From NCBI RefSeq assembly GCF_025195085.2, contig NZ_JANAVY020000015.1, forward strand, positions 40,228 to 104,227: a stretch of 64,000 bases of DNA, given 5' to 3'. This stretch comes from Vibrio intestinalis. Lineage in GTDB: Bacteria; Pseudomonadota; Gammaproteobacteria; Enterobacterales; Vibrionaceae. The position numbers and the translations under genes were made by a program. Each line of letters starts with the position of its first letter. Position 1 is the first letter of the stretch. The notes below the pieces were generated by a model, which saw only the letters and a list, made by a program, of their open reading frames with translations, did not search any database and had not been told where the DNA came from. Positions 27,933-35,604 of this stretch are shown here, in pieces.

Positions 27933-28895
27933 TTAGTTCAATTGCTCAAAGCGCGCATCAATGAGTTTTTTAATGATTTCATTAATGCTGCTGTCCTCTT
28001 GTTCGACCAACCACATCAATCGTTTCTTCGTTCTTTCTGACATAGATACGCTGTAGGGCCTCTTACCATTACTTTTCTCTCGAAACTTTTTTTGACTCCA
28101 TGCGCGCTTCATTTTACCGATCAATAGTGATTTACGATCTGGCTTATCATGAAGTATATCGAAAACCGCAACAATAGCTGCTCTCTTGTCTTTTTCACTT
28201 GAGACTCTCCAGACTTTTGACTGAAGTCTGTAACCTGTATCTTTTATATAATTCCAAGACCAAGTGCTCTGAGCTTCTTGGTTTTCTTCAAGCCAGGCTG
28301 ACATTCTAGTGTCTTCAAGAATGGACTCCCAAGTACTTAGCAATGTTTCAATAACTCTACGTTGCTGTGATAGTTCTAGTTCTGAACTCCTAAAGCTATC
28401 AATGATATTGCTTTTCCTCGTAGTTAAGTTATTGCTCATTGTTTTGAAAGCTTCATGTGATAATCCATCAAAGTTTCTGCCAAGATCAAGGTCGAGGCCA
28501 AAATCATGTAGTTGTTTTTTGTTGGAATTGTCTCTTCGAAGCAGATCTCGAAAGTTCATTCTATCAAATGTTTTGCTTTGTTCTCTCAGGTAACACCATA
28601 CCCAGTTACAGAAACGCTCATCTGAGTTATGGAGCCACAAAAAATCCTCATCAGATAGCTGACAGTTTTGAAAATCAGCACGCATCTTCCTGATGTGGCT
28701 ACTGTTAATTTTTCCTTTTCTTTCTAGGCGAGATAGTTCCTTTCTAAGAGCATCCAAACACTCTTGGGTGCTGTTGAAATCTTCTATCGGCAGGAAAGTA
28801 CGCTCATTGAGGGCTTGACTGAGATAGTTGATATAGAAACTGCATTCACGGAAGGAATCAGCATTAAATGGTTCTTTAGGTGCGTGAAATGCCAT
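27933..28895 (-). CDS. Uncharacterised protein with a C-terminal ribbon-helix-helix domain
   Basis: 320 residues. The last ~45 (PYSVSMSERTKKRLMWLVEQ then SINEIIKKLIDARF) look like a ribbon-helix-helix DNA-binding domain. They are preceded by a basic tract (KMKRAWSQKKFREKSNGKR), an arrangement resembling the end of the chromosome-organising protein MatP. The first 260 residues are helical and charged (SRLERKGKINSSHIRKM; WLHNSDERFCNWVW), with no family I recognise. It is divergent from the Gp2-like gene across 448 bp. Partition, copy control or element regulation are plausible roles; none is shown. Confidence 0.7.
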   Translation of the reverse strand: MAFHAPKEPFNADSFRECSFYINYLSQALNERTFLPIEDFNSTQECLDALRKELSRLERKGKINSSHIRKMRADFQNCQLSDEDFLWLHNSDERFCNWVWCYLREQSKTFDRMNFRDLLRRDNSNKKQLHDFGLDLDLGRNFDGLSHEAFKTMSNNLTTRKSNIIDSFRSSELELSQQRRVIETLLSTWESILEDTRMSAWLEENQEAQSTWSWNYIKDTGYRLQSKVWRVSSEKDKRAAIVAVFDILHDKPDRKSLLIGKMKRAWSQKKFREKSNGKRPYSVSMSERTKKRLMWLVEQEDSSINEIIKKLIDARFEQLN

Positions 28896-29043
28896 TATTC
28901 ATATGCCTCTGTCGTTAAGTTCAGTATCCAACGTATCATTTTATTGTATTACTGTGTAGTAAATGTAGTGATTTTAGTGCGAATTTGTGTGGTTTAAGCG
29001 TGATTTTTGTGTTGTTTAAAGGTGAGTTTTTCGTAAATTATTG

Positions 29044-29343
29044 CTGGTGATTATATGATTCATGATGGGGCAATATATTGATAATATTGGTCTGGATGGT
29101 GAGATAAGCTTGGTTAGATATATATAACTTCTGAGTGGATTACAGGATTTCCGTATTACATGCAGCATTGTCCTGCAATGTTTGTGACCAAGTAACGAAG
29201 GAGTAGAAGTGTCGGTATGACTATTATCTGAAAATAAGGGGAGTAACTATAGGAATTACACCTACCTTAAGTAGGTGGTAGAGCTATGGTAAAAAATAAG
29301 GTGGGTAGGGATATCTGTGGATGAATAACACAGGAACCAACTC
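29044..29343 (+). other. Hairpin-rich gap upstream of the Gp2-like gene; candidate replication origin
   Basis: The 448-bp divergent gap 28896-29343 has no gene but several inverted repeats: TGCAG...CTGCA (29161-29177) interleaved with CATTG...CAATG (29166-29180), and CACCTAC-CTTAA-GTAGGTG (29259-29277), which ends 66 bases before the Gp2 start. Rolling-circle-type proteins often nick a hairpin beside their own gene, so this is a candidate nick/origin region (inference). Confidence 0.3.
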
Positions 29344-30000
29344 ATGAAAGAATCAACTTACCATGGACTAACTATTCAGGGTTCATTGGAGGAAAATAAC
29401 CAGCTCTATCTCGACAGATTACTCACGACAATGAACAACGCTCTAGAAGAGTACCCGAGAGTGTATGCTATTCGAGTAGACCTCAGGTTGCCAGTTGATG
29501 ATAGCTTCTTCGATTGTCTTAGCCGTGATGAAATAGTCAGTTACAACCTCAGGCGAACAAATTTGATGAAGCGTTTTATAGAGTCCCTTAGCGCTCGCAT
29601 GGATGCTCAGGCGCGAAAGAAGCGTCGAGAGGGAAAAAGAGTTCATTCATGTAATGTCAGATATGCCTGGGCAAGAGAACGAGATACATCATATAACGAT
29701 CACTATCATGTAGTTTTATTTCTCAATAAAGAACGATTTTGCAGGGCGGGTGACTATTCAGGGAAAGATAGTTTAGCCGCTCTAGTGATAAAATCCTGGG
29801 CGAGTGCTCTTGGGTGTGAAGCCGAAGACTGTCATCGTTTGGTCTATTTCCCTAGAAATCATGGCTACTATTTGGACTCAAACCACAAAGATTTTTCTTA
29901 TTGGTATAGTGAGCTGTTTTACAGAATTAGCTACCTGGCAAAAAGAAGGACCAAGAACTACGGTGAAGGAAATCGATGTTTTGGTAATAGCTATCGGTAA
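29344..30000 (+). CDS. Inovirus Gp2-like (YagK/YfjJ-type) replication protein
   Basis: The 218-residue protein matches the Inovirus Gp2 family layout: AIRVDLRLP near residue 43, a long basic helix (MDAQARKKRREGKRVHSCNV), the HUH-like strand DHYHVVLFLNKERF near 125, a conserved HRLVYFPRNHGYYL segment near 160, and a final RISYLAKRRTKNYG. These proteins occur in filamentous phages and P4-like or integrated satellites and are thought to act in rolling-circle-like replication; the HxH is visible (HYH). A Tyr for nicking cannot be assigned by eye. It marks the element as a phage satellite or replicative integrated element. Confidence 0.8.
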   Translation: MKESTYHGLTIQGSLEENNQLYLDRLLTTMNNALEEYPRVYAIRVDLRLPVDDSFFDCLSRDEIVSYNLRRTNLMKRFIESLSARMDAQARKKRREGKRVHSCNVRYAWARERDTSYNDHYHVVLFLNKERFCRAGDYSGKDSLAALVIKSWASALGCEAEDCHRLVYFPRNHGYYLDSNHKDFSYWYSELFYRISYLAKRRTKNYGEGNRCFGNSYR

Positions 30001-30026
30001 TCTATCACTCACTTTTCGATTCCGAC

Positions 30027-30050
30027 AAAAAAAAAGGGGAGAGAATCCCC
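30027..30050 (-). terminator. Terminator of the LRAT-like gene
   Basis: On the minus strand GGGGA-TTCTC-TCCCC is followed by nine T, immediately after the stop at 30051. It also separates the convergent Gp2-like gene. Confidence 0.85.
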
Positions 30051-30551
30051 TTATCCTTTGTGACGATGCCTTAAATCCCACACGCGCCACTGACTGGCTT
30101 GAATGTACGCATGAGCGTCACGTTTAAGCTGAGTCAATGTGAAGGTGCTTGAGAAAATGTCACCGTCTAGACAGTAGCTACAGAACTGATGGCAGTTTTC
30201 ATTTAGCAGGGAATAGTCTGTTTGTACGCCTAGCATGCCTTCTGCTGTTTGAGCACAAGACTCACTTCCGACGGCACTGCCTTGTGCATTGCAACTGATG
30301 TAAATGGAAATGGCTGTGGTATCGGTCAGGAATTGATTAACTGATACGTCTTCGATAAGGCCGTTACCGTTACGATGGATGATACGTCCATTTCCTACGT
30401 AGACACCAGAATGTTCAGCAGTTCCAAATGCGAGATCGCAATACACAATGCTGCCCCTAATTGGGCTGTTGGTTTTCCAGAATAAATTTTGAATTAAACT
30501 TTTCGATAAGTTGCCGACTAGAAAGCTTCCTATTGCGTTATATGGATTCAT
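30051..30551 (-). CDS. LRAT-like (permuted NlpC/P60) cysteine-hydrolase-fold protein
   Basis: 166 residues with the two conserved stretches of lecithin:retinol-acyltransferase-like proteins: a histidine in GTAEHSGVYVGNGRIIHRNG (about 43-62), and the catalytic-type NC in NENCHQFCSYCLDG (about 118-131). Permuted papain-fold proteins of this kind act on lipids or peptide bonds and occur on mobile elements with unknown roles. No signal peptide, though the first 20 residues are mildly hydrophobic. Lysis, toxin, or membrane-lipid modification roles would all be guesses. Confidence 0.65.
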   Translation of the reverse strand: MNPYNAIGSFLVGNLSKSLIQNLFWKTNSPIRGSIVYCDLAFGTAEHSGVYVGNGRIIHRNGNGLIEDVSVNQFLTDTTAISIYISCNAQGSAVGSESCAQTAEGMLGVQTDYSLLNENCHQFCSYCLDGDIFSSTFTLTQLKRDAHAYIQASQWRVWDLRHRHKG

Positions 30552-30652
30552 GTTAGTTGCCCTCTAATGTTGTGATGACGAAACTCAAAAAGGCTCTGAG
30601 CTTAATGTTTATAAGGGGTTAGCGGTCCCGCCCCCTGAGTAAATGATTAGGT

Positions 30653-31213
30653 TTAAAGTTCAAGAGAAACAAAATCTTGATCGACTTCATCTTGAGTGAT
30701 ACCGATATATCGAAGGGTGACGCCCTCAGATGTGTGACGAAGCATTTTCATGACACGTCCTATATCTTTTGTGGATTGATAGAGAAAGTAACCTTGGGTA
30801 TTTCTCATCGAGTGAGTACCTAACGCGATATTCAGCTCTTGGCCTACTTGCTGAAACGCCATGGACACAGCGCGTCGCGTGATTGGCTGGGGTGGTTTGT
30901 TTTTCAGCTGCTGGCATCGGTGGGATTGAAACAAGTAGATGTGGTCGGGATGTTGCTCTCTCAATCTAGCAATGTGCAGCTGCGCTTTGGTATTGAGCTG
31001 AATGTTGGCGAGCTTTCCGGTTTTACTCTCTCGAATAATGAGTCGGTCGCCATTAATGTCTTCAAAGCGAATCGACAACAAATCGGAAATCCTCAGTGCC
31101 AGGTTTAATCCGATATGCCATACATCGGCCATTTGTGGATGACAACGAATACTCAATAAATGACCAACCATACGTATCGTGTCATCGTCTTTGATTGCTT
31201 GGACTTCAGCCAT
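30653..31213 (-). CDS. Short tyrosine recombinase (integrase)
   Basis: 186 residues, essentially only the catalytic domain. The catalytic set is visible: Arg in NLALRISDLLSIR, Lys in IRESKTGK, HxxR in THSMRNTQG, His in MLRHTSEG, and Tyr in LRYIGI. The usual SMRKT motif reads SMRNT. The core DNA-binding N-terminal domain of larger integrases is absent. ATG 31213 is chosen for its AAGGAAG site. A 101-bp folded repeat lies directly upstream. It probably excises and integrates this element, but the short form may instead act as a resolvase. Confidence 0.88.
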   Translation of the reverse strand: MAEVQAIKDDDTIRMVGHLLSIRCHPQMADVWHIGLNLALRISDLLSIRFEDINGDRLIIRESKTGKLANIQLNTKAQLHIARLREQHPDHIYLFQSHRCQQLKNKPPQPITRRAVSMAFQQVGQELNIALGTHSMRNTQGYFLYQSTKDIGRVMKMLRHTSEGVTLRYIGITQDEVDQDFVSLEL

Positions 31214-31249
31214 AGTCTGCTTCCTTTTTTGTCTGTAGATTGGTGTTTT

Positions 31250-31350
31250 GGGAAGCACAGAGCCGGCGATATTAAAGAACCCTTATACATCAAGGGATTG
31301 ATGCTTCCCGTTTTAACAATATGGGAAGCAGCCTCGTTTTAGCTCTGTGC
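31250..31350. repeat. 101-bp nested inverted repeat upstream of the integrase, candidate recombination site
   Basis: Outer arms GCACAGAGC (31255-31263) and GCTCTGTGC (31342-31350) are perfect 9-bp reverse complements. Inner arms GCTTCCC (31303-31309) and GGGAAGC (31323-31329) form a second stem, CCCTT/AAGGG (31280-31296) a third, and GGGAAGC recurs in direct orientation at 31250-31256. The layout of nested arms beside a tyrosine recombinase resembles a folded attachment site (attC-like in form, not in sequence) or integrase arm sites. Confidence 0.5.
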
Positions 31351-31424
31351 TGGTGGTTGTGTTGAATGTTTGTGATATGAAGTTGAGTTTGATACTCAGT
31401 GGATAGGGTTGCTACGAGTGATGA

Positions 31425-31853
31425 TTAACTGTACTCAACCTGAACTTGGTCGTAGGCGTTCATTTCTACAAAAGCTAGAAAGTTGCACTCCCACATCCCA
31501 TATAGCTCGGTTGTTTCTTGCAGGTACATACCAAGCCATCCGCTGAAACGAGCGAAAGCGACGTCGTTAGCAAAATCAAAAGCCAAGTCAGGAACGAGCT
31601 CTTGTGTACCTGTTTCTACATAAACAAGGTCAGTGATTTCCATAAGAGCGATATGGCTATCTTTGACATCCACCGTAATAGAGACCGGGTGAAAGCCTCC
31701 GTCTTTCGGATGGTAGCTTGAATCTTGAAAATGGATGGTCATTTTTCCTCGGTAATTAACATCATAGATAGTGCGTTTGACTAACTCGATAAGTTGATAT
31801 GAAGGCTTAGCTCGCTTGCACGCGAACATAGCCAGATTGGCAGCTTGATTCAT
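31425..31853 (-). CDS. DUF2787-family protein (copy 2)
   Basis: 142 residues with the DUF2787 signature: DSSYHPKDGGFHPVSITVDV around residue 44, and LAFDFANDVAFARFSGW around 92. Known from Vibrio and related mobile elements, function unknown. It is 26 bases downstream of a diverged paralogue and in line with a radC-like gene. Confidence 0.75.
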   Translation of the reverse strand: MNQAANLAMFACKRAKPSYQLIELVKRTIYDVNYRGKMTIHFQDSSYHPKDGGFHPVSITVDVKDSHIALMEITDLVYVETGTQELVPDLAFDFANDVAFARFSGWLGMYLQETTELYGMWECNFLAFVEMNAYDQVQVEYS

Positions 31854-31879
31854 AGGGACCTCTGTGAAGGTAGTTCGGA

Positions 31880-32305
31880 CTAGCGAATAGACGTGATGTT
31901 GATTGAGATTGCAGGTTGCGCAGTGAGAGTGTGAGTGATGGCTTTGAGCCAGCTAGCAAGTAAGGTTTGTACTTCTGGCCGTTGTAAGTGGCACTGCTTA
32001 ATCTCTGGGTGATAAAACCAACACCCTGCGAAGTTGAAATACAGGGATAACTCTTTTTGTGATGTACCTGTGACTATCACATCAAAGGTGGCAATAAAGC
32101 GGAGTTGCCAAGGTGCTTGGCTTGATGCTCGCTCTAATTGAATTTCGATTGGTTGAAAATGGCTATTCATATCTTTAGCGCGTATGTTTAACGCTATCCG
32201 CTTGACTGTACTTGGGATGACGTTTTCAGACATTAGCGCATCAAGAAAACAATGCATGGGACGAACGAGTTCTTCGTTAACGCCGGAAATGGTGAATCTA
32301 TTCAT
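31880..32305 (-). CDS. DUF2787-family protein (copy 1, diverged)
   Basis: 141 residues from the ATG at 32305, which overlaps the TGA of the radC-like gene (ATGA), so translation is coupled. Matches the downstream paralogue in layout (HFQPIEIQLER, then LSLYFNFAGCWFYHPEI) but is clearly diverged. A longer frame upstream lies inside radC and lacks a ribosome-binding site. Function unknown. Confidence 0.65.
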   Translation of the reverse strand: MNRFTISGVNEELVRPMHCFLDALMSENVIPSTVKRIALNIRAKDMNSHFQPIEIQLERASSQAPWQLRFIATFDVIVTGTSQKELSLYFNFAGCWFYHPEIKQCHLQRPEVQTLLASWLKAITHTLTAQPAISINITSIR

Positions 32306-32778
32306 ACCCACCCCTTTTCTGCAAATGACACACAATCCTCACCCACAACGATGTGGTCCAATACGCGGATATCTACCAGCTTTAGTGCATCCACTAGCCG
32401 CTGTGTAATACGCCTATCAGCTTGAGAGGGCTCCGCAATACCTGACGGGTGGTTGTGAGCAAAAACTACCGCGGCGGCGTTGTAGTTTAGCGCTGCCTTG
32501 ACCACCTCGCGTGGGTAGATAGAAGCAGCATCAATAGTGCCAAAGAACAACTCTTCAAATTCTATTAACTGATGTTGGTTATCAAGAAACATCACAGCAA
32601 ACACTTCACGGTCGTGAGCCCCTAACTTGAGCTTTAAGAACTCTTTTACATTGGTAGGGTTAGTGAAGGTGCCTTCTCGTTTGTATTTTGCAGCCAGTGC
32701 TTCGGCTGCACGTTCTAGCAGCTCATTCAACTCTGAGGTTTTAAATGGGTAGTCGTGTTGGTTGTTAGAGTTACGCAT
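32302..32778 (-). CDS. RadC-like JAB/MPN-domain protein
   Basis: 158 residues. The JAMM metal motif is complete: AHNHPSG near residue 110 and the Asp in PSQADRRIT, with VAVMFLDNQHQL before it and HIVVGEDCVSFAEKGWV at the end. This is the truncated RadC found on mobile elements (like YeeS), without the helix-hairpin-helix domain of full RadC. ATG 32778 follows AAGGAG. Role unclear; the family name does not prove DNA repair. Confidence 0.88.
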   Translation of the reverse strand: MRNSNNQHDYPFKTSELNELLERAAEALAAKYKREGTFTNPTNVKEFLKLKLGAHDREVFAVMFLDNQHQLIEFEELFFGTIDAASIYPREVVKAALNYNAAAVVFAHNHPSGIAEPSQADRRITQRLVDALKLVDIRVLDHIVVGEDCVSFAEKGWV

Positions 32779-33012
32779 AAAAGCTCCTTGGATCATCTGT
32801 TTGGTTATGCGTACTGATGAAATATATCTGAAAGGGCTTTAAATCGGCTTGCTAGGGATGGAGGATTGAAAGTAATCACTCTCAGGGACAGGTAAAAAAT
32901 AACTTACTTACCGTTGCTATGTAGCAATCGTAATTAAGCGACGAATGAACAATTAACACAATTGGCTGGTGCAAAGAATGTATCGGCTTTTTAGTCTTTG
33001 GAGAGTATAAAA

Positions 33013-33450
33013 ATGAATAAAGAAATTTATGTAGAAGCAGCAATCGTAGAGAAACGAAGAGGCCGCCCCGTTGGTGGTGTTGGGCTGGTTATATTCGATG
33101 TAAGTGGAACTATGGCAGATGAGGACTGGCGATACTTTGACAGTGTCATAGATCGTCATTACCTAGAGTTATCAGCACTTGCGTTTGGGCTTGAACTTGC
33201 CGGAGACGGTGACATTGTTTATACCAGCAGTGATTACTGCGTTTCAGGCTTTAATGAGTGGTTAGATGGCTGGAAACGTCGAAATTGGCGTAAGGCAAAT
33301 AAAAAGCCTGTAACCAATCAAGCTCTTTGGGAACTAGTGGATAAACGAAGTGCAGATAAGCACGTTGAGGTAAGAAAAGTCACGGCCTGTTCTGCTGGAA
33401 AAGACGCCGCTTATAGATACGCTCTCGCGGTGGCGAACCGTCAGTTGTAA
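33013..33450 (+). CDS. RNase HI-like protein with a degraded active site
   Basis: 145 residues; ATG 33013 follows GGAGAG. The segment WLDGWKRRNWRKANKKPVTN is close to the handle region of E. coli RNase HI ([20 protein letters not shown]), and LELSALAFGLE matches the helix carrying catalytic Glu48. The equivalent of Asp10 is Ile, the His124 loop is TACSAG instead of GHAGH, and Asp134 is replaced. A residue like Asp70 (SSD) may remain, with a 2-residue deletion after it. Likely inactive as a nuclease and perhaps an RNA:DNA-hybrid binder or decoy (inference). Confidence 0.7.
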   Translation: MNKEIYVEAAIVEKRRGRPVGGVGLVIFDVSGTMADEDWRYFDSVIDRHYLELSALAFGLELAGDGDIVYTSSDYCVSGFNEWLDGWKRRNWRKANKKPVTNQALWELVDKRSADKHVEVRKVTACSAGKDAAYRYALAVANRQL

Positions 33451-33461
33451 TAATAATGAAT

Positions 33462-33493
33462 CACTTGCTGGCATAGCCAGCAGGTGTTTTTTT
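33462..33493 (+). terminator. Terminator of the RNase H-like gene
   Basis: CACTTGCTGG-CATAG-CCAGCAGGTG stem with one mismatch, followed by TTTTTTT. Confidence 0.85.
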
Positions 33494-33599
33494 GTTGTTA
33501 CTGGGTTTGCATTTGGCATTGCAGACCACAATGTAAAAAACGGTATTTTTCTACGTGTCAGGTAATCACATGGGAACCAATAACATAGGAGGACGTCCC

Positions 33600-33791
33600 A
33601 TGAGATTTCTAAAGTTAAAAGAAGTTATGCAAAAGACAGCCCTTAGCCGATCAGCGATTTACAGAAAAATGAATGATGATAACTTTCCGCAATCAATCAA
33701 TTTAGGTGATAGAGCCGTCGCCTGGGTGGATAGTGAAGTTGAAGATTGGATGGAAGCGTGTTTGGGTGAGCGCCGGGTTCGAGAACGATAA
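33600..33791 (+). CDS. AlpA-family DNA-binding regulator
   Basis: 63 residues, with AGGAGG 7 bases ahead of ATG 33600. MRFLKLKEVMQKTALSRSAI then YRKMNDDNFP and SEVEDWM form the MerR/excisionase-like helix-turn-helix of AlpA. AlpA proteins switch on integrase/excision in P4-like elements. Here it is at the opposite end of the element from the recombinase, probably controlling it. The gap 33792-34038 holds a weak CCCCAG/CTGGGG hairpin (33908-33924) and nothing else seen. Confidence 0.88.
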   Translation: MRFLKLKEVMQKTALSRSAIYRKMNDDNFPQSINLGDRAVAWVDSEVEDWMEACLGERRVRER

Positions 33792-34038
33792 ATCTCACAG
33801 AACTGAGGAGTGTCAGGCTACGATTATACTGATGCTTTCACTTCATCCTTTTATAATTTTGCTATTTCGACCGAACGAATTTTATCGCTGTGGTCAACGA
33901 AAGTTACCCCCAGCTGGGCTGGGGTTTAGCAAGATTTTATGATAGATAATTTTCAGTTGCTAAAGTCTATGTCCTCAAGATGACCCAAAACATATACAAT
34001 TGCTAGGAGTCAAACGACTGTATAAACAACGCTATTGA

Positions 34039-35388
34039 TTAATCTGGTTTTTTCAAAGTGTGATTTTCCCATTTTGACTTCATCAGCGCCGCCAGTTGCG
34101 CATTGCGGAACAACAAGGAAGGATGTCCATCGGCTATTCGTTTTATCATGTAAACCTGTCCATTACCGCGCATCACTTGGTAGTCAACATCGCCGAAAGA
34201 CACTGTTCCATTGACTGCTGATTGGATTTGAATTGTACCGCGAGGAAACTCTTCCATATAAGGTTTTGGCGACCAGCTTGTCGATTTGTCATCCAAGTGA
34301 TAATAACTATTCAGTTCAATTGAACTATTGGTCAAGTCGAATAGTTCAACGCCATTCAATGTGTGATCTATGAGCTCTGATTCTTTTGGCTTGAGGTAGG
34401 CCTGAATATCACCATCAATGGAAATTGCCAATGCAAATTCATTCTCCATGTAAATGAAATCATCTTGCATCTCTGTACGACATTCCGTTTTATAAGGGTA
34501 TTCACATTTAACATTTGGCTCTTTCGGCATCGTCATAAAGAAGGAGTTAGGATTTAAATCATCAAATGCCAGCGAGTACTGCTTCTCACCATTTAACTCA
34601 ACTGTATTGTTTTGAATATCGAACTGCCAGTGCGAAAGTTCATCGCCATTATTTCGGGTGCGCCAGAAGTCATTCATACTAATAGAAAAATAAGACTGAT
34701 TGTCCATAAATTCAGCAAGCGTTGGTGGCATGGTAGATACAGAAACTACGCCGGTGTCAGATAAATAGATAACCATGTCATCCAGATCTTTGTCCAGATT
34801 TATAAGTTGATTTATCTCATGCTTAATAGATTCCACTCGCTTAGTGAAATCCTGACTGTTTTTATCCATATCCAGTGAGGAAACAATACTTCTCGCAAAA
34901 AGGTGCGCTGATTTGGCATCTTCGGATGAGTTTTTCAATGTCACATAGTCCTGACTTAACGTTTTGTGCTCAAAGCCAAGTATGTTGGCCAACTCTTCTA
35001 TGGTTTTGTTCTGAGCAAAAGCTATGGTTGTAAAAGGAGATGCTACCGAGCTGGTGCTTTTTGCAAGCAGTTCAAAATTCTGCTTTATCGTGCCACCAGT
35101 GTCGCTGTCTCGAGTTTTACCGACAATGGCTTTCACAATTACATCGAATTCTGCATCAGTGCTCGGAATAGCTATGCGGCCGTTTTCATCGGTGAGCTGA
35201 CTCAACTTTTCAGTTGTATCAGCTTTGCCATTCTGGTTTCGGTCGACATATACCTCCGCACCAATCAGATATCCGTCGATGGCAGTCAATGTTTTTTGTG
35301 GTAATGGATTAGACTCTTCTGAATCACCACACGCAGAAAGTAAACTTGCCACAATGGCTACCGCAAGCGTTCGTTTTGGAAGTTGCAT
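34039..35388 (-). CDS. Uncharacterised lipoprotein with a calcium-loop-like motif
   Basis: 449 residues. The signal peptide ends in a lipobox (VASLLSAC, Cys near 20). After it, IGAEVYVDRNQNGKADTTE is a dockerin/EF-hand-like acidic loop seen in many marine bacterial surface proteins (a carboxypeptidase-regulatory-like fold is likely). The remainder is mixed, with no recognised domain; two cysteines (KCEYPYKTEC) may form a disulfide. Exported and lipid-anchored; function unknown. It is divergent from the histidine kinase gene. Confidence 0.75.
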   Translation of the reverse strand: MQLPKRTLAVAIVASLLSACGDSEESNPLPQKTLTAIDGYLIGAEVYVDRNQNGKADTTEKLSQLTDENGRIAIPSTDAEFDVIVKAIVGKTRDSDTGGTIKQNFELLAKSTSSVASPFTTIAFAQNKTIEELANILGFEHKTLSQDYVTLKNSSEDAKSAHLFARSIVSSLDMDKNSQDFTKRVESIKHEINQLINLDKDLDDMVIYLSDTGVVSVSTMPPTLAEFMDNQSYFSISMNDFWRTRNNGDELSHWQFDIQNNTVELNGEKQYSLAFDDLNPNSFFMTMPKEPNVKCEYPYKTECRTEMQDDFIYMENEFALAISIDGDIQAYLKPKESELIDHTLNGVELFDLTNSSIELNSYYHLDDKSTSWSPKPYMEEFPRGTIQIQSAVNGTVSFGDVDYQVMRGNGQVYMIKRIADGHPSLLFRNAQLAALMKSKWENHTLKKPD

Positions 35389-35604
35389 ACTTATTCCTTA
35401 TAAGACTGAAAAAATAAAAAATATACGAATCTGCCAAATTTGAAATCAGTAAAAAATACTGGGAAGTCACTTTTTGAATGCAGAACAATCATCAATCACA
35501 CCAAGAATTCACAGTGTGAATGTATAGATATGGTAAAATACAAGCTCTATCATTATAATTTTCTACAAAAAACCTTAATCAGCATGCTGTTTTTGTCATA
35601 TTGA

